This document shows, piece after piece, positions 9,108 through 17,384 of a stretch of DNA of 64,000 bases (its first letter is position 1; each line of letters opens with the position of its first letter). The stretch covers positions 4,060,501-4,124,500 of the forward strand of contig UGTZ01000001.1 in the NCBI GenBank assembly GCA_900455085.1, in the 5' to 3' direction. Position numbers and translations under genes: made by a program. Below the pieces are notes generated by a model. The model was not told the DNA's origin, searched no databases, and saw only the letters and a list, made by a program, of their open reading frames with translations. This DNA comes from Providencia rettgeri. Its GTDB lineage: Bacteria > Pseudomonadota > Gammaproteobacteria > Enterobacterales > Enterobacteriaceae.

Positions 9108-9428
9108 TTAACGCCACATTTTTTTAGTGTCTTTATCTAAGATAGCAAAATAATTATTTTCATTTTTTATGGTATACTGTAATCTTTCATTATCGTATCT
9201 ATCTATTACATGATTAAAAAGGTCTCTCCATGACTTATTGAATATCACTAAAATTGTATCCATCATTTCAAATGTCAGCTTTGTTTTTCCCGTTTCATAT
9301 CGGGATATCTGCTGTTGGCTAATATTCAACTTTTTTGCCAAATCTTCTCCTGTTAAGTTTTGCTCTTTTCTAATTCCTCTCAAATACTGCCCTATTTCTT
9401 TATTTATCTCATTAGAAAAATAAGTCAT
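9108..9428 (-). CDS. XRE-family helix-turn-helix regulator, MrpJ-like
   Basis: This 106-residue protein has an HTH_3 domain at about residues 12-66 (IRKEQNLTGEDLAKKL, ISQQQISRYETGKTKL). The QQQISRYE recognition helix is characteristic of MrpJ-type fimbria-associated regulators, which in Proteus repress flagellar genes and influence other fimbriae. It lies directly upstream of fimbrial operon 1 on the same strand, so it may be co-transcribed or may regulate that operon. The C-terminal 40 residues are not a recognised domain. Confidence 0.82.
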   Translation of the reverse strand: MTYFSNEINKEIGQYLRGIRKEQNLTGEDLAKKLNISQQQISRYETGKTKLTFEMMDTILVIFNKSWRDLFNHVIDRYDNERLQYTIKNENNYFAILDKDTKKMWR

Positions 9429-10294
9429 TTAATTTAACCTTTATATTAAAAATTAATTATAGGCACCATCTGAACCATAGATACCGTCCTAAAATTTTTG
9501 ATGATTATATGTCTGATTATTTATTTTGTATAATCGATAGGGCAAATTGATTACCATTAAAATCATTTATCGCTCTATTAACATAGGATAAATGTAACAG
9601 AAAATAACCACACTGAAATTTATAATATAAATAACAGCATGTTATAGACATAAAACTTCAGCCAATCACCTTTCAAATTACATTTTGATACATTTGAAAA
9701 TATTAAAACATATCTTTTACTAATCAGATGTATTTTATGGTTAAATTTCAACCATAAAATACAACTTAAAAAAGTAGTATTACTCGAATTTTGAGTTTGT
9801 AAATTATTAAATATTTTTTTTAAGATTTATCTTAACTTCATTATTTACAAACACCAACAAATTAATTATAAATAATTGTAAAGTTTATCAACGAAATTAT
9901 ATCTCACAAAAATCATCACCCACATATAATAAATCCCGATACTACCCAAAAATAAGGATATTAATTACTCAAATAACGAGTATTTAAAAATTATATATCA
10001 ATGTATAACTTTAAGCTTTAAAGAAATTCTAATGAAAACTTCTTTTAAATATTTTTATCTATAGAAAGGTGAGAGCCCTGCTAGCCACACTAAGTTTAAG
10101 ATCAATTCAAAGAGTGACGATTTAACGGTTATCGTAAGAAGGGGTTGAGTAAGGTGGTAAAGTATTATCATAAAACGAAGCATAGATTTGCTTTACACTA
10201 TATTGTAATGCACACCAAATGCCTAATCCTAGCAAACCGCAGTATTAGGCATTTTATAATACCAAGTAAGAATACAATTTAAGCACGCCAACCT
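9429..10294. other. Long AT-rich intergenic region
   Basis: About 866 bp without a convincing gene. It is strongly AT-rich. Near its right end is a hairpin (10217-10254) listed separately. One reading frame around 10135-10220 gives a short basic stretch vaguely like the start of an IS200-type transposase, but it is too short and interrupted to call. This region is probably the promoter of the XRE gene plus decayed DNA. Confidence 0.5.
10217..10254. terminator. Hairpin downstream of msrQ
   Basis: An 11-bp perfect stem (10217-10227 with 10244-10254, 16-nt loop) lies about 40 bp beyond the msrQ stop. The T-run is better on the plus strand (TTTTATAAT) than on the minus strand, so termination of msrPQ here is plausible but weak. 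Confidence 0.45.
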
Positions 10295-10909
10295 TTATGA
10301 AGGTTTTATTCGTTGTGATTGCTGGTTCCACATGCGATACGCAAATGCACTCCCAACGGCGGCTAAATAGATAAATGGCTCAGGTGTTAAGGTTTTTAAT
10401 GACAGCATGTAGTGGCAAAATGCGAGTAAAATCGTTGGGTAAAGCAGCATATGAATTCTTTTCCACCATACGCCCAAATAAAGGCGTATACGGTTGAATG
10501 AACTGACCGCCATCAACAATAAACACAACCAAGCTACCGCGCCAATCACTAAATAGAGTCGCGAAAAAATCTCTTCGAAAAATAGCGCTAAATTATTTAC
10601 ACCAATTTCCAGTAATAGATAGCTACTTAAATGCAGCACAGCCCAGAAAAAACACCATAATCCCAGTAATTTTCGCGTTTGAAACAATGCCGTAAATCGC
10701 AATAATTTTGCAACCAGAGGGATCAATACAATAACGACGAGCAAACGTAAAGCCGCTATTCCTGTAAAATGTTGGATATCTTTGGCGGGGTCAGCTCCAA
10801 GCTGTTGGGTATCGACTAAAAAAATCAGCCATACCAAAGGGAGCAAAGCAAGAAGATGAAAGCTCCCTTTGGTTAATCCAACAATAAACTTATTGTCTTG
10901 GGGCATCAA
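10295..10909 (-). CDS. msrQ: MsrQ heme-binding quinol-linked membrane subunit of the MsrPQ system
   Basis: This 204-residue membrane protein has about six hydrophobic helices and conserved histidines in helices (IQHFTGIAALRL, VLHLSSYLLLE, RIHMLLYP, LAFCHYML) expected to bind b-type heme, as in the YedZ/ferric-reductase-like domain. It passes electrons from the quinone pool to MsrP for repair of oxidised periplasmic methionines. Its start overlaps the msrP stop by 4 bp, so the two are translationally coupled. Length matches the enterobacterial family (about 200-211). Confidence 0.93.
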   Translation of the reverse strand: MMPQDNKFIVGLTKGSFHLLALLPLVWLIFLVDTQQLGADPAKDIQHFTGIAALRLLVVIVLIPLVAKLLRFTALFQTRKLLGLWCFFWAVLHLSSYLLLEIGVNNLALFFEEIFSRLYLVIGAVAWLCLLLMAVSSFNRIRLYLGVWWKRIHMLLYPTILLAFCHYMLSLKTLTPEPFIYLAAVGSAFAYRMWNQQSQRIKPS

Positions 10910-11913
10910 TAATCTCTCCGCAAGTTCATTCCTTGATACAAGCTTGCCACTTGTTCACCATATCCATTAAACAACAATGTTGGTTGGCGAGTCACTTGGC
11001 CTAAGCCTCCTGCACCAATAAAACGCTCGGTGGCTTGTGACCAACGAGGATGGCTTACATCTGGATTCACATTGGCAAAAAAGCCATATTCGCTCGGTGC
11101 TGATAGGTTCCATGTAGTCTCAGGCATGTGCTCAGTAAGGCGAATTTTGACGATAGATTTAATTCCTTTAAAGCCATATTTCCATGGTACGACCAACCGG
11201 ATCGGTGCTCCGTTCTGGTTGGGTAATGTTTTGCCATAAACGCCAGTCGCCAGCAAAGTCAGTGGGTTCATGGCTTCATCTAAGCGTAGCCCTTCAACAT
11301 AGGGGTACGATAAGCCACCACCAATATAACGACTTTTTTGTCCTGGCATTTGTTCTGGAGCATAGCGTGTTTCAAAAGCCACATATTTGGCTTTGCTAGT
11401 GGGTTCGACTAAAGCCAATAATTTCGCTAAAGGAAAACCAACCCATGGGATGACCATCGACCAAGCTTCAACACAACGCATACGATAAATGCGCTCCTCT
11501 AAGGGAAACTTAGTGTTTATATCATCTAGATTAAGGGTCAGGGGACGATTTACTTCTCCATCAATCGTTACCGTCCACTCATCCGTCACTAAAGTATGAG
11601 CATTCTCGGCAGGATCGGATTTACCCAACCCAAATTCATAAAAATTATTATAACCAATCACTTTATCTTCAGGTGTGAGGGTTAATGATGGCTGAAACTC
11701 TTCAGGTTGAATAAATGTCAGCGGTTTTCTTGGCGTCATCGGAGGTGCTGGTGTATCGTCACTGAACCAAGAAAACAGCCCCGCATTGGCCGTCGCCGCA
11801 ACGGTTAAACCAGCGGCTCCAATGCCTAATGCCTTAAGTAACTGACGACGTTTCATAAAAAAGAGGGATTCATCCGTGATTTGAGATGCGGGAATTTTAG
11901 GTAACTTTTTCAT
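10906..11913 (-). CDS. msrP: MsrP molybdopterin-dependent periplasmic methionine-sulfoxide reductase
   Basis: This catalytic subunit has a Tat signal (MKRRQLLKALGIGAAG, about residues 20-45), so it is exported folded with molybdenum cofactor. The cofactor-ligating cysteine sits in the YRMRCVEAWSM segment, and the oxidoreductase molybdopterin domain fills about residues 100-270. The frame opens at 11925, but the ATG at 11911-11913 has GGAG six bases upstream and gives the family-like start MKKLPKIPASQ, so I use 11913. It follows hprS by about 90 bp on the same strand with an HprR-box-like palindrome between them, which fits oxidative/hypochlorite-induced expression. Confidence 0.93.
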   Translation of the reverse strand: MKKLPKIPASQITDESLFFMKRRQLLKALGIGAAGLTVAATANAGLFSWFSDDTPAPPMTPRKPLTFIQPEEFQPSLTLTPEDKVIGYNNFYEFGLGKSDPAENAHTLVTDEWTVTIDGEVNRPLTLNLDDINTKFPLEERIYRMRCVEAWSMVIPWVGFPLAKLLALVEPTSKAKYVAFETRYAPEQMPGQKSRYIGGGLSYPYVEGLRLDEAMNPLTLLATGVYGKTLPNQNGAPIRLVVPWKYGFKGIKSIVKIRLTEHMPETTWNLSAPSEYGFFANVNPDVSHPRWSQATERFIGAGGLGQVTRQPTLLFNGYGEQVASLYQGMNLRRDY

Positions 11914-11978
11914 CATGCGCTCCATAGCAAAAGGGAAATGAGATCAGTTATACCGAAAGCGCAGTAAAAATGGCTGAC

Positions 11979-12006
11979 AGTAAGATGACAAATTTGTCAT
12001 CTTACT
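11979..12006. promoter_or_regulatory. Perfect 28-bp palindrome, probable HprR operator for msrPQ
   Basis: The two 14-base halves (11979-11992 and 11993-12006) are exact reverse complements. The core GATGACAAATTTGTCATC agrees at most positions with the published E. coli HprR(YedW)/CusR box pattern, AT-ACAAA-TTGT-AT in outline. It overlaps the hprS stop codon and lies 66-93 bp upstream of the msrP start, where a promoter operator is expected. No T-run follows, so a terminator is less likely. Confidence 0.7.
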
Positions 12007-13366
12007 TAATTGTAGGAAATTTCAGTGTAATAGTACTGGTTCCTGTATGATGTTCAAAACTCACTGACCCGCCATGTAATTCCACTATCGCTTTCACAAT
12101 CGCCAGCCCTAGCCCTGTCCCTTCTGTGGTTCGAGCATTATCCCCACGCCAAAAACGGGTGAAAATTTCATCACTGTTTTGTAGAAGTTCTCCTTGATTA
12201 GTGATTTTAATTTCCCGTTGTTGCGGAAGCGTATTAATTTGGGTAACGACACGGGTGCCCGGGTAAGAATATTTAATCGCATTGGAGACAATATTCACTA
12301 AAACTCGGCTGAGTAATACAAGGTCAGCATCAAGCGTCAGGGATGAAGGCTCGCTATACAGTTCAATCTGTTTTTCTTCTGCATAGGCAGAAAAAGTTCA
12401 TAGACATCGTTAACTAGCGTATATAAAGAAAGGTTTTCTCGATTTAAGGTAATATTTTTATTTTCAGCACGGGCAATAAACAAAGTACTTTGGATCATTT
12501 GTGACAGTTTATCGAGCTCCTCAATATTACTGACTATCATCCCTTCATATTCGCTAACACTACGCGAGCGCTGAAGGGTAATTTCATTTTGTACCCGAAT
12601 CGCATTAATTGGGGTTCTCAGTTCATGCGCCAAATCATCGGCAAATTGAGTAAGTTTGACAAAATCATGCTTTAAGCGCTGGCGCATCGTGTTCATTGAT
12701 TCGCCCAGCTCTTTCAATTCCTGTGGTAGCTGGTCAATATCGATTGGGTCATTTAACGCATGAACGTCTGTTTTGACCGTTATCTGGCTCAATGCTTGAA
12801 TGTCAGATAATCCTTTTTTCAACAGCCATAAGCTGAGCAGCCCCATCAACAAAAATTGAGAGGACAGAAATCACTACGCTTTGGGTGAGATATTGAGTCA
12901 ACACGCCACTACGGTCTACAGACACTTTACCAAGTACCACATGGAGCGGTCCTTTTGGGGAATTCATCGAGAAATAAACCGCAGAAATAGGGATACCTTG
13001 AGCGGTTTGCCAATGGTTGATGGCATTAATATTTAGCTGTTCAAGTTTGACTAACTGAAGAGGTTGAGAACCCAGTAACTCGCGATTGGTGGTGACCAAT
13101 ATGTGCCCCGCCGCATCAGAAATTTGGATTAAGTCTTGTCGCATATCCATCATGCTTTGAAAATACATGGGAAGTGTTTTGATATCAATGCCACCAGCAA
13201 TGAGTTTAGCAAGTTGCTCCGCACGGTTAACCAGTAAGTTATTATCTTGTTCAGATAATTCATTTTTGAGTGAATGATACAAAACCCATGTTACCACCCC
13301 AGCATTAGCAATCATAAGAATGATAAACAGAGAAATAAGTTTAAAACGAAGTGACTTCTTTTTCAT
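12002..13366 (-). CDS. hprS: HprS-like sensor histidine kinase (frame broken twice by homopolymer indels)
   Basis: The pieces form one membrane sensor kinase of about 450 residues: a first transmembrane helix (about 9-31), a periplasmic sensor, a second helix, HAMP, the H-box FADDLAHELRTPINAIR and a C-terminal ATPase (N-box IVSNAIKYS, G-box GTGLGLAI). The frame shifts in an A5 run at 12851-12855 (one base too many) and in an A5 run at 12391-12395 (one base too few). Correcting both gives continuous sequence. It follows hprR with start and stop overlapping and precedes msrPQ, as in the E. coli hprRS-msrPQ group. In E. coli the pair senses H2O2/HOCl. The breaks are probably sequence errors. Confidence 0.82.
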
Positions 13367-14035
13367 TCTAGCGGCCTATTTAAGCGGTATCCCATCCCAC
13401 GAATGGTTTCAATGAGTTTAACGTCAAATTCATCATCGATTTTTTTTTCTCAATCGACGGATTGCCACATCAATAATATTCGTGTCACTTTCAAAATCGA
13501 TACCCCAAACTTCGCTAGCAATTAAGGTTCTAGGTAAAATTTCATCACAATGTAGAACGAAAAACAGTAGTAAGGAAAACTCTTGCCGAGTTAAGATGAT
13601 TTTCTTTCCAGCACGCTCAACATCATGGCGAGTTAAGTCAATTTTTAAATCCGCAATAGCCATGGTGGTTGAGGCTGGCTGGTTAACTTTTAATTGGTTT
13701 TTAACCCGAGCTAATAATTCAGAAAATGAAAACGGCTTAACGAGATAATCATTAGCACCCAACTCTAAGCCTTTAATTCTGTCATCAACGGCATCCCGTG
13801 CAGTGAGGCAGATAACAGGAATATTTTTAGCTGTGCGTAAGATTTTTAAAATCTCCCAGCCATTCATACCGGGCAGCATGATATCGAGGATCACCAACTG
13901 ATAACTGTTTTCTAAAGCAAAATAGAGACCGTCGCGACCATCATCAGCCACATCCACAAGAAAACCTGCTTCTTCTAACCCATTTTTGACCCACCCTTGG
14001 GTTTTTAGGTGATCTTCAATTAATAGTATTCTCAT
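13363..14035 (-). CDS. hprR: HprR-like OmpR-family response regulator (one indel near the 3' end)
   Basis: It has a receiver domain (about 1-115) with phospho-acceptor Asp in LVILDIMLPG, the switch Thr in CLTARD and Lys in YLVKPFSF, and a winged-helix OmpR DNA-binding domain (about 130-225). The receiver matches my recollection of E. coli HprR/YedW closely (GRDGLYFAL, SFSELLARV). As written the frame stops at 13433 because of a 9-base T run at 13440-13448; removing one base restores the family C-terminus (IDDEFDVKLIETIRGMGYR) and a stop at 13363 that overlaps the hprS ATG. The indel is probably a sequence error. Confidence 0.85.
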
Positions 14036-14465
14036 GAGAACCTAACAGTGACTTTATTTGACTTAATTTCATTTCATCTTAAAGAAATTTTCAATTTAAA
14101 GATATGGGTAGGAATTTAACCATAAAATACTCAGAGAAAACATGACACTAGCTCCTTAAAAATAACTCGTAGAATGATTAATAGCTCGGTACGAAAAATG
14201 GAAATTAGCTGCTTTCATCGACGAGTACGTATTGTTTTACAAGTAAATAATCTCTTTTCTCTCACATTTATAAAGCAGAATAAAAACTGCTTAATAAAAT
14301 ATAAAATTTTAGTTAATTAATCTTTGATTACTGACCTGACGGATAATAAATAATTCTTTATTTTACCTATAGAATAAAAGCATTATATTTATCTAAAAAA
14401 ACTAATATGTTAGGCCGATTAATTTAGATATGATTGACCTTTTTTGACTAAATGGGGAAACGTTC
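14036..14465. other. Intergenic region between hprR and the recombinase gene
   Basis: About 430 bp of AT-rich DNA separates divergently read hprR and the recombinase. It must hold both promoters. I see no inverted repeat related to the 28-bp recombination sites here and no small ORF with a good ribosome site. Confidence 0.5.
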
Positions 14466-15014
14466 ATGTCCACTCGTAAGTATTTAACTCAACAGGAAAT
14501 ATCTCGACTTTTAGCTGCTTGTCATTTGTCGCGACATCCCGAACGTAATTCTTGCTTAATTTATATGTGCTTTATACATGGTCTAAGGGCAAGCGAGGCC
14601 CTATCACTAAAATTATCTGATCTTAACTTAGAAAGTAATGAGCTTTATGTACATCGTTTAAAGAATGGTTTTTCAGTTAATCACCCACTGATTGATGAAG
14701 AGATCCCACTCATTAAAGCTTGGCTAAAAACTAGAAATACATGGAAAGGGAAAGAAAGTCAGTGGTTATTTTTATCTGAAAGAGGGACTGCCATGACTCG
14801 TCAGCGCTTTTATCAACTTTTTTCACGACTTGGTGAGCTAGCTGAGCTAACCCTAGGTATTCATCCCCACATGTTACGACATGCATGTGGTTATGCATTG
14901 GCGGATAGAGGCGCCGATACACGTCTAATTCAGGATTATTTGGGACACACGAATATACAACATACCGTACGATACACAGCAAGTAACCCAGCAAGATTTC
15001 GGGGAGTATGGTGA
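14466..15014 (+). CDS. mrpI: MrpI/FimB-like tyrosine recombinase
   Basis: This 182-residue site-specific recombinase is a catalytic domain with only a short N-terminal region, the size typical of FimB, FimE and MrpI (about 180-200). Catalytic residues are visible: Arg in HGLRASEAL, His-x-x-Arg in HPHMLRHA, His in YLGHTN and the nucleophile Tyr in VRYTAS. GGGGAAA precedes the ATG. The stop is 18 bp before the first 28-bp inverted repeat of the adjacent element. It should invert that element to switch the fimbrial operon. In P. mirabilis mrpI is read away from the operon; here it is read toward it. Confidence 0.85.
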   Translation: MSTRKYLTQQEISRLLAACHLSRHPERNSCLIYMCFIHGLRASEALSLKLSDLNLESNELYVHRLKNGFSVNHPLIDEEIPLIKAWLKTRNTWKGKESQWLFLSERGTAMTRQRFYQLFSRLGELAELTLGIHPHMLRHACGYALADRGADTRLIQDYLGHTNIQHTVRYTASNPARFRGVW

Positions 15015-15032
15015 GATAAAGGCGTTAAAAGA

Positions 15033-15390
15033 GTTGTCAAAATGCACCAAATTGACAATAGTATGTATATTGTCTTAGTTAAATGAATTTCACTTAAATT
15101 ACTTAACGTGTAAATATTATTTTTATATTTTAAAAATTATCGAGATTCATTATTCAATAAAACATTTCAGAATATTACAATGTTGTCACACGTTTGAGAT
15201 GTTACGTAAGAGTTTCAAACGTGTGAAACAATTAATAATTCAATGAATCTTTTATATGAAATAATGTGCGTTATTTTTAAGTAAATATATACATAGCGTT
15301 ATTTACACGCTACGTATTTGACGTGTATTTCATTTAACTTAAGATGCACCTAATTCATTACGTATTGTCAATTTGGTGCATTTTGACAAC
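15033..15390. promoter_or_regulatory. Invertible promoter element with 28-bp inverted repeats
   Basis: Perfect 28-bp inverted repeats (15033-15060 and 15363-15390; core TTGTCAAAATGCACCAAATT) bound 302 bp. A recombinase gene ends 18 bp before the left repeat and the fimbrial regulators start 41 bp after the right one. Inside the right end a sigma-70-like promoter points to the operon: TTGACG at 15318-15323, 16-bp spacer, TAAGAT at 15340-15345. A 12-bp inverted repeat lies near the centre (15186-15197 with 15215-15226), and imperfect repeats of 17 bp occur at 15077-15093 and 15323-15339. As drawn, the switch looks ON. Inversion itself is inferred. Confidence 0.85.
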
Positions 15391-15431
15391 AGTTAAATTA
15401 GTAAATCATTCAGTTTCATGAGGAGGATTTT

Positions 15432-15746
15432 ATGCAATCTAACTTATCTCCTAAAGAAATTGTTGGGAGCAATATACATAAAGCTCGCCGAGCTAAAGGG
15501 CTAAGTGGTTCTGAGCTAGCTGACTTACTTTTATGCTCACAGCAGCATGTTTCACGTATTGAGCGCGGCGTTATTCGACTACACCTAGAGCAAATTAAGC
15601 AAATTGCGAACTCACTTGATATTGATATTAATTGTTTATTAGATGGCGTTGGATTTCAAAATAACTCAGTAAATTATATCCATAATATGGAATGTTATTT
15701 TAAAGCTGAAGGATGGTTTTCAGGATCTAGTCAATTTATGAAATAG
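15432..15746 (+). CDS. XRE-family regulator, MrpJ-like
   Basis: This 104-residue protein has an HTH_3 domain (about residues 11-65: IHKARRAKGLSGSELADLL, CSQQHVSRIERGVIRL). It is the first gene after the invertible element, with AGGAGG before the ATG. It forms a pair with the next XRE gene 10 bp downstream. In Proteus the related mrpJ is the last gene of the mrp operon and represses motility when fimbriae are ON; here the position is upstream, so motility repression by these proteins is only an inference. Confidence 0.83.
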   Translation: MQSNLSPKEIVGSNIHKARRAKGLSGSELADLLLCSQQHVSRIERGVIRLHLEQIKQIANSLDIDINCLLDGVGFQNNSVNYIHNMECYFKAEGWFSGSSQFMK

Positions 15747-15756
15747 GCTTAACCTT

Positions 15757-15987
15757 ATGTCAGAAAATATAATAAAACCAACATTTAATATTATTGTAGG
15801 AAAGAAAATAAAAAGATATAGAAAAGAAATGAAATTAACTGCTGAGGAGTTAGGGAGATATATCGGCGTAAGTCAACAGCAAATTTCCCGTTATGAATCA
15901 GGAATTAATCATATTAATATTGATTTTCTTTCTCAATTATCTGAGTTATTTAAAGTACCAATTCAATTTTTTTTAATAGAAGACTAA
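15757..15987 (+). CDS. XRE-family regulator, MrpJ-like
   Basis: This 76-residue protein is almost entirely a helix-turn-helix domain (GKKIKRYRKEMKLTAEELG, VSQQQISRYESGINHI). The QQQISRYE recognition helix is shared with the regulator of fimbrial operon 1. It follows the previous XRE gene by 10 bp and is followed by a strong hairpin (16019-16048) that separates the regulators from the structural genes. Confidence 0.85.
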   Translation: MSENIIKPTFNIIVGKKIKRYRKEMKLTAEELGRYIGVSQQQISRYESGINHINIDFLSQLSELFKVPIQFFLIED

Positions 15988-16018
15988 ATATATTTTTTAA
16001 TTATTAAAATTTAATTTT

Positions 16019-16048
16019 TAGTATTTGATTTTTTTAAATCAAATACTA
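16019..16048 (+). terminator. Terminator/attenuator between regulators and major pilin gene
   Basis: A perfect 13-bp stem with a 4-T loop (16019-16031 with 16036-16048) is followed about 9 bases later by a seven-T run. Placed between the XRE pair and mrpA, it should reduce read-through from the invertible promoter. A second weak inverted repeat GAGTGTC/GACACTC (16081-16087 and 16108-16114) precedes the mrpA ribosome site. Confidence 0.6.
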
Positions 16049-16151
16049 GTGCTTTGTTTTTTTCCAGTTCATTGCAAATAGAGTGTCTGCAATGAGCAAT
16101 GAAAATTGACACTCATTCTTTATTTAACAAAAAACATAGGACTTTATATTC

Positions 16152-16688
16152 ATGAAAATGAAATCTATTGCAATGGCAACTTTTATGGCTCTGGGTTTAG
16201 CTTCTGCAGCAAATGCTGCTGATCAAGGCCACGGTAAAGTAACGTTCAAAGGCGCTATTATCGATGCTCCATGCTCAATCTCTCCTAGCTCAATCGACCA
16301 AACAGTTGAATTAGGCCAAATTTCTAACATGGCATTAGTTGATGGCGGTAAATCAACTCCACGTCCATTCGAAATCACTTTAGAGAACTGTGATATCACT
16401 AAACTGACTAAAGGTGTTCAATTAACCTTTAGTGGTGCTGCTGCATCTTTCGACAATACCAATAAAACACTGGGTATTGTTGGTACTGGTGCTGGCGCTG
16501 GTGTTCAGATCACTAATGGTAGCGGCAATGTGGTGACTTTAGGAACAGCTGCACCATTCCAACAAGTTCAAAATGGTAACAACACACTGAATTTCGCTGC
16601 TTACTTAAAAGGTAATGGTGGCGATATCGACACTATCACTGCCGGTGACTTTAGCTCAGTAGCGGATTTCACTCTGTCTTACGAGTAA
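16152..16688 (+). CDS. mrpA: Major MR/P-like fimbrial subunit
   Basis: This 178-residue pilin has a signal peptide cleaved after ASAANA (about residue 22). The mature start ADQGHGKVTFKGAIIDAPC closely follows MrpA of P. mirabilis as I recall it. The cysteine pair (DAPCSISP and LENCDIT) and the C-terminal strand ADFTLSYE are present. It is first in the structural operon, about 760 bp downstream of the invertible element, and is followed by a 13-bp hairpin that probably secures high levels of this subunit. Confidence 0.9.
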   Translation: MKMKSIAMATFMALGLASAANAADQGHGKVTFKGAIIDAPCSISPSSIDQTVELGQISNMALVDGGKSTPRPFEITLENCDITKLTKGVQLTFSGAAASFDNTNKTLGIVGTGAGAGVQITNGSGNVVTLGTAAPFQQVQNGNNTLNFAAYLKGNGGDIDTITAGDFSSVADFTLSYE

Positions 16689-16695
16689 TTCATCT

Positions 16696-16723
16696 TGAGC
16701 CAACAAATTAATTTGTTGGCTCA
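16696..16723 (+). promoter_or_regulatory. Intercistronic hairpin after mrpA
   Basis: A perfect 13-bp stem with a 2-nt loop (16696-16708 with 16711-16723) starts 7 bp after the mrpA stop. There is no T-run, so it is more a processing/stability or partial termination structure. It matches the position of the hairpin in operon 1 (8320-8344). Confidence 0.65.
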
Positions 16724-16755
16724 TTCCGACTGAATTGGGTGTAAGAGAGGGAGCA

Positions 16756-17292
16756 ATGAATAATTCGATAACCAGTGGAGTGTTTTCATTGATCTTAAGT
16801 ATAGGCACGTTGGCTGCGGTATCAACTGCACATGCTCAAGGCTCAGTGAGTATGAATGGAAGCATTATTGAAACAGCATGTGCAATTGATGTCGGCAGCC
16901 GTGATCAAACTATTGATATGGGAAGTATTGCGCTGACTCAAATTCGCCGTGATGGGCAAGGACCTGCTCGCCCTTTTGTTATCCGATTAGTGAATTGTGT
17001 TCTTGAACGCCAAAATCCTGACAAACCAAATTGGCAATATTTTCGCGTAACATTCGATGGCTCCCATGACAGGGGGTTATTTGGTGTAAACGGACAAGCT
17101 CAAGGTGTTGGATTACAAATTCAACGTGAGGGAGATGGTGAAATTGCCATACCAGGCCAAGGAATGTCAATGAGCGCACTAACAGCTGGAACAAAAGATC
17201 TCACCTATCGGCTACGGTTGGTGGCGAATAACCGCCCATTGGCATCAGGTCAATACTACAGTCAATTACGTTTCAAACTGGATTATGAATAG
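16756..17292 (+). CDS. mrpB: Fimbrial minor subunit, MrpB-like
   Basis: This pilin-family protein has a signal peptide (about residues 1-28, ending STAHA), a cysteine pair (ETACAID and LVNCVLE) and the C-terminal strand LRFKLDYE. The frame opens at 16735, but the ATG at 16756 has GAGAGGGAG just upstream and starts directly on the signal sequence, giving 178 residues. It is placed between major subunit and usher as MrpB is in P. mirabilis, where it is thought to end or anchor the rod. Confidence 0.83.
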   Translation: MNNSITSGVFSLILSIGTLAAVSTAHAQGSVSMNGSIIETACAIDVGSRDQTIDMGSIALTQIRRDGQGPARPFVIRLVNCVLERQNPDKPNWQYFRVTFDGSHDRGLFGVNGQAQGVGLQIQREGDGEIAIPGQGMSMSALTAGTKDLTYRLRLVANNRPLASGQYYSQLRFKLDYE

Positions 17293-17384
17293 TCGGTTCC
17301 TCTAAGAAATGAAGATCTCCTTTGTAGGACGAGCTTCGTGAGCGAAATGACATTACGGATAAAAGAACGCAAAAGAAGGTCGAG

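Noticed and set aside
10135..10260. Short basic reading frame recalling the start of an IS200-type transposase
   Set aside because: Too short, lacks a clear HUH motif and has no element ends; similarity may be chance.
8911..10294. Possible second invertible element upstream of fimbrial operon 1
   Set aside because: No copy of the 28-bp recombination repeat and no recombinase gene here; the short inverted repeat at 8983-9022 is too close to be an invertible segment.
12002..14035. hprRS as a decayed two-component system
   Set aside because: All three breaks are single bases in homopolymers, key motifs are intact, and the same type of break hits essential genes elsewhere in the window.
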